DNA of 17,867 nucleotides, from assembly GCA_964602655.1 (NCBI GenBank), contig CAZRSF010000096.1, positions 1-17,867 on the forward strand. Reading direction: 5' to 3'. The stretch is from Moduliflexus sp964602655 (GTDB taxonomy: Bacteria; Moduliflexota; Moduliflexia; Moduliflexales; Moduliflexaceae). A program made the translations under genes and the position numbers. Below, piece by piece: positions 16,358 through 17,867 of this stretch (position 1 is the first letter of the stretch; every line of letters begins with the position of its first letter). The notes beneath the pieces were generated by a model that saw only the letters and a program-made list of their open reading frames with translations, had not been told where the DNA came from and made no database searches.

Positions 16358-17827
16358 TCACGTTCGCAGGAGGCAAAATCGTTCCGGCGCGAGAAATTGA
16401 TCGAGGAGGCGTTGTCGGTCGAGCGGCGGCAGCGCTGACACCGGCGCGGCGGCGAGTTCTTCGTAGATGCGGAGCAGCCGTATTCCGTACGCTGCAAGAT
16501 GAAATCGGCGCTCAATCGTTTCCCGATTCTGTTGAATTTGATCGGTCTTATTGTTTCCTGTCAAAAGCCGGTTCGGGCTTACTTCATCGCGTTTTGCAGC
16601 AGATTGCGCAACTTGTCGAATGACGTCCTGCTGCAACGTTTCGGACAGCCGCCCCATGTCAACCATATCGTCGCGAATCGCGGCGTTGACCGCGCAGCGA
16701 ATGTCGTCAGGCGTTGCGGCGCGACCATACGCCGCATAGACCGGCGGCAGGGCGCGGCGGATTTCATCTTCGATGCGTTCCCGTCCGATCCAGTTCAGCG
16801 GAATCTCTAAGCGATCATACAAGCAGGAAAGATCGATCCCGGCCTGCTCGAATTCCGTCGTGATTTCCGGCAATTTGCGCCCCACCACCACGCGATCCGC
16901 CAACCAGGGTTCGAGAAAGGTCAGGCCGAAACCTTCGGCGACGCTGGTCGTGATAATTGCGGACGCCGCCGCCATCAGGCTGTCGAACGTTCCCGGCCAG
17001 CGTTCGCCGATTCCGAATGCGACCGGCAAACGCAGCGATTCGGCCAGCGCGACCCATTCGGTGTAACGCGGCTGCTCCGCCGGATTTTGCGGCGCGCGAG
17101 AGATCGCGAAGGTCTCGCCATGTTCGGCCAGCGCCACCCAGAGCAAAAATTCGCCAAGATTTTTGCGGCGGATGCCGCGCACGGGATAGAGGATTAATGG
17201 GAGTGTCAAAGCTCTGCTTTGACCGTCAAAGCAGAGCTTTGACACTCCAGGCGCGGGAGGGGAATCGGTGTGCGGCTGACGATGAATCGGGTTCGGCAGG
17301 TCGCGCAACTGATTTTCCGGTATTCCCGCCGCTTGCAAAAAACGATGATCGCGCTGATTCAACACGCCATAATAAACATGCGTTCCTTGCGGATAAAGCG
17401 GCGCGGAAATTTCTTGCAGCAGGCGATAGTTGGCGGGGCGTCCGTCTTCGGCGAAATCGTGCAGATGCAGCAGCAAGCGCTCGCCCTGCTCCGCAAGATA
17501 GGACACGACAGCGGGAAGCGTCAGATTTTTGCCGAGCGCGTGATTGTGAATATGCCAGATGTCCGGTCGTCCGCCCAGTGCTTGCGTCGCGGCGGCGCGA
17601 AGCTCGGCGGCAAGCTGCGGCGCTGGCGCGTGAGGCGTTGCGCCGTATCGCAGCCATTCCACGACAGCATACGGCTCGACCGGCATGTCGGCGTGCGGCG
17701 GTTCGCCGGTCAGCGTGACTGTTTTGATCGAGGCGTTCGTCGTGTCGAGGGCGTCCAGCGTTTGCTGAATCACGCGCGTCACGCCGCCGGGACGCAGATG
17801 GTAATGTATGATCGCAACTCGCATCAT
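16358..17827 (-). CDS. GT-B family glycosyltransferase (GT4-like)
   Basis: A 489-residue glycosyltransferase. The N-terminal lobe opens with RVAIIHYHLRPGGVTRVIQQ, the usual acceptor-side Rossmann start with a glycine-rich loop, and includes DIWHIHNHALGKN (89-101) and LLLHLHDFAEDGRP. The C-terminal lobe has RGIRRKNLGEFLL (217-229), VAFGIGERW and the donor-sugar E-x7-E motif EGFGLTFLE (E298 and E306). About 90 C-terminal residues form an extra helical tail. Family members transfer a sugar from a nucleotide donor on the cytoplasmic side; donor and acceptor are unknown here. The most notable feature is a perfect palindrome at 17200-17248 that encodes residues about 194-210 between the lobes without breaking the frame. 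The start is ATG 17827 or the next ATG at 17824; no clear Shine-Dalgarno is seen. The HAD gene follows. Confidence 0.88.
   Translation of the reverse strand: MMRVAIIHYHLRPGGVTRVIQQTLDALDTTNASIKTVTLTGEPPHADMPVEPYAVVEWLRYGATPHAPAPQLAAELRAAATQALGGRPDIWHIHNHALGKNLTLPAVVSYLAEQGERLLLHLHDFAEDGRPANYRLLQEISAPLYPQGTHVYYGVLNQRDHRFLQAAGIPENQLRDLPNPIHRQPHTDSPPAPGVSKLCFDGQSRALTLPLILYPVRGIRRKNLGEFLLWVALAEHGETFAISRAPQNPAEQPRYTEWVALAESLRLPVAFGIGERWPGTFDSLMAAASAIITTSVAEGFGLTFLEPWLADRVVVGRKLPEITTEFEQAGIDLSCLYDRLEIPLNWIGRERIEDEIRRALPPVYAAYGRAATPDDIRCAVNAAIRDDMVDMGRLSETLQQDVIRQVAQSAAKRDEVSPNRLLTGNNKTDQIQQNRETIERRFHLAAYGIRLLRIYEELAAAPVSALPPLDRQRLLDQFLAPERFCLLRT
17200..17248. repeat. Palindromic repeat inserted in frame within the glycosyltransferase gene
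   Basis: Two perfect 23-bp arms (17200-17222 and 17226-17248) surround a 3-nt loop CCG. On the coding strand the element contributes about GVSKLCFDGQSRALTL, which has no counterpart expected in the linker between the two glycosyltransferase lobes. The flanking protein sequence, SPPAP before and LILYPVRGIRRKN after, reads as a normal lobe junction. No stop is introduced in the frame used. Confidence 0.8.
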
Positions 17828-17845
17828 GACTACGATATTCGTACC

Positions 17846-17863
17846 GCCGACGTCCCCGTCGGC
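17846..17863. repeat. Small palindrome at the window edge upstream of the glycosyltransferase
   Basis: GCCGACG and CGTCGGC (17846-17852 and 17857-17863) form a 7-bp hairpin around TCCC. It lies about 20 nt upstream of the glycosyltransferase start and may be part of a longer repeat cut by the window end. Confidence 0.5.
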
Positions 17864-17867
17864 CTCT

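Noticed and set aside
16957..17718. Long plus-strand open frame of 253 codons opposite the glycosyltransferase
   Set aside because: It is antisense to a gene with clear family motifs. Its arginine- and alanine-rich translation is typical of a GC-driven shadow frame.

Overview
The window reads as chromosomal DNA from an uncultivated Gram-negative bacterium with a complex regulatory genome. Most genes are moderately GC-rich, Shine-Dalgarno sites are clear, there is a periplasmic sugar-binding protein with a signal peptide, and the gaps are crowded with palindromic repeats. Very long multidomain signalling proteins, sugar ABC operons and decayed chemoreceptors recall filamentous lineages such as the candidate phylum Modulibacteria (KSB3). 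That placement is an inference from style; no rRNA or taxonomic marker is present.

Layout. (1) 1-3100: one long plus-strand gene, an AAA/STAND-type ATPase followed by TPR-like helices and a C-terminal formylglycine-generating-enzyme-like domain, flanked on both sides by copies of an 18-bp repeat in opposite orientation. (2) 3098-3761, minus: a toxin-antitoxin pair with a PIN toxin; its reading frames overlap by 20 nt. (3) 3863-4777, minus: an AT-rich, orphan, glycine-rich multipass membrane protein. (4) 4778-5631: a long gap holding nested inverted repeats and an 89-bp MITE-like hairpin bounded by a 10-bp direct repeat. (5) 5632-10444, minus: a complete four-gene sugar ABC importer in the order binding protein, double ATPase, permease, permease, as in ytfQRT-yjfF. 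A strong hairpin separates the binding-protein gene from the rest. (6) 10445-11096: the operon's upstream region plus the 5' remnant of a HEAT-repeat gene. (7) 11097-14090, minus: a 997-aa sensor phosphatase with a LacI-type sugar-binding domain, a GAF-like region, PAS and SpoIIE/PP2C. (8) 14091-15415: a gene graveyard with an inverted repeat, a long reading frame lacking any usual start codon, and a chemoreceptor remnant reduced to one membrane helix and part of the signalling tip. (9) 15416-17827, minus: a GT4-like glycosyltransferase and a HAD hydrolase, separated by a perfect 15-bp hairpin.

How the parts may work together. The sensor phosphatase lies upstream of, and on the same strand as, the sugar importer. 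Its input domain belongs to the same fold class as the importer's binding protein, so it may sense the transported sugar or a related one in the cytoplasm and pass the signal on through a partner-switching phosphatase. Neither an anti-sigma factor antagonist (STAS) nor a partner kinase is in the window.

The most unusual item is a perfect palindrome with 23-bp arms inside the glycosyltransferase coding sequence. It keeps the reading frame and adds about 16 residues between the two Rossmann lobes, which looks like a palindromic repeat that tolerates insertion into a protein gene.
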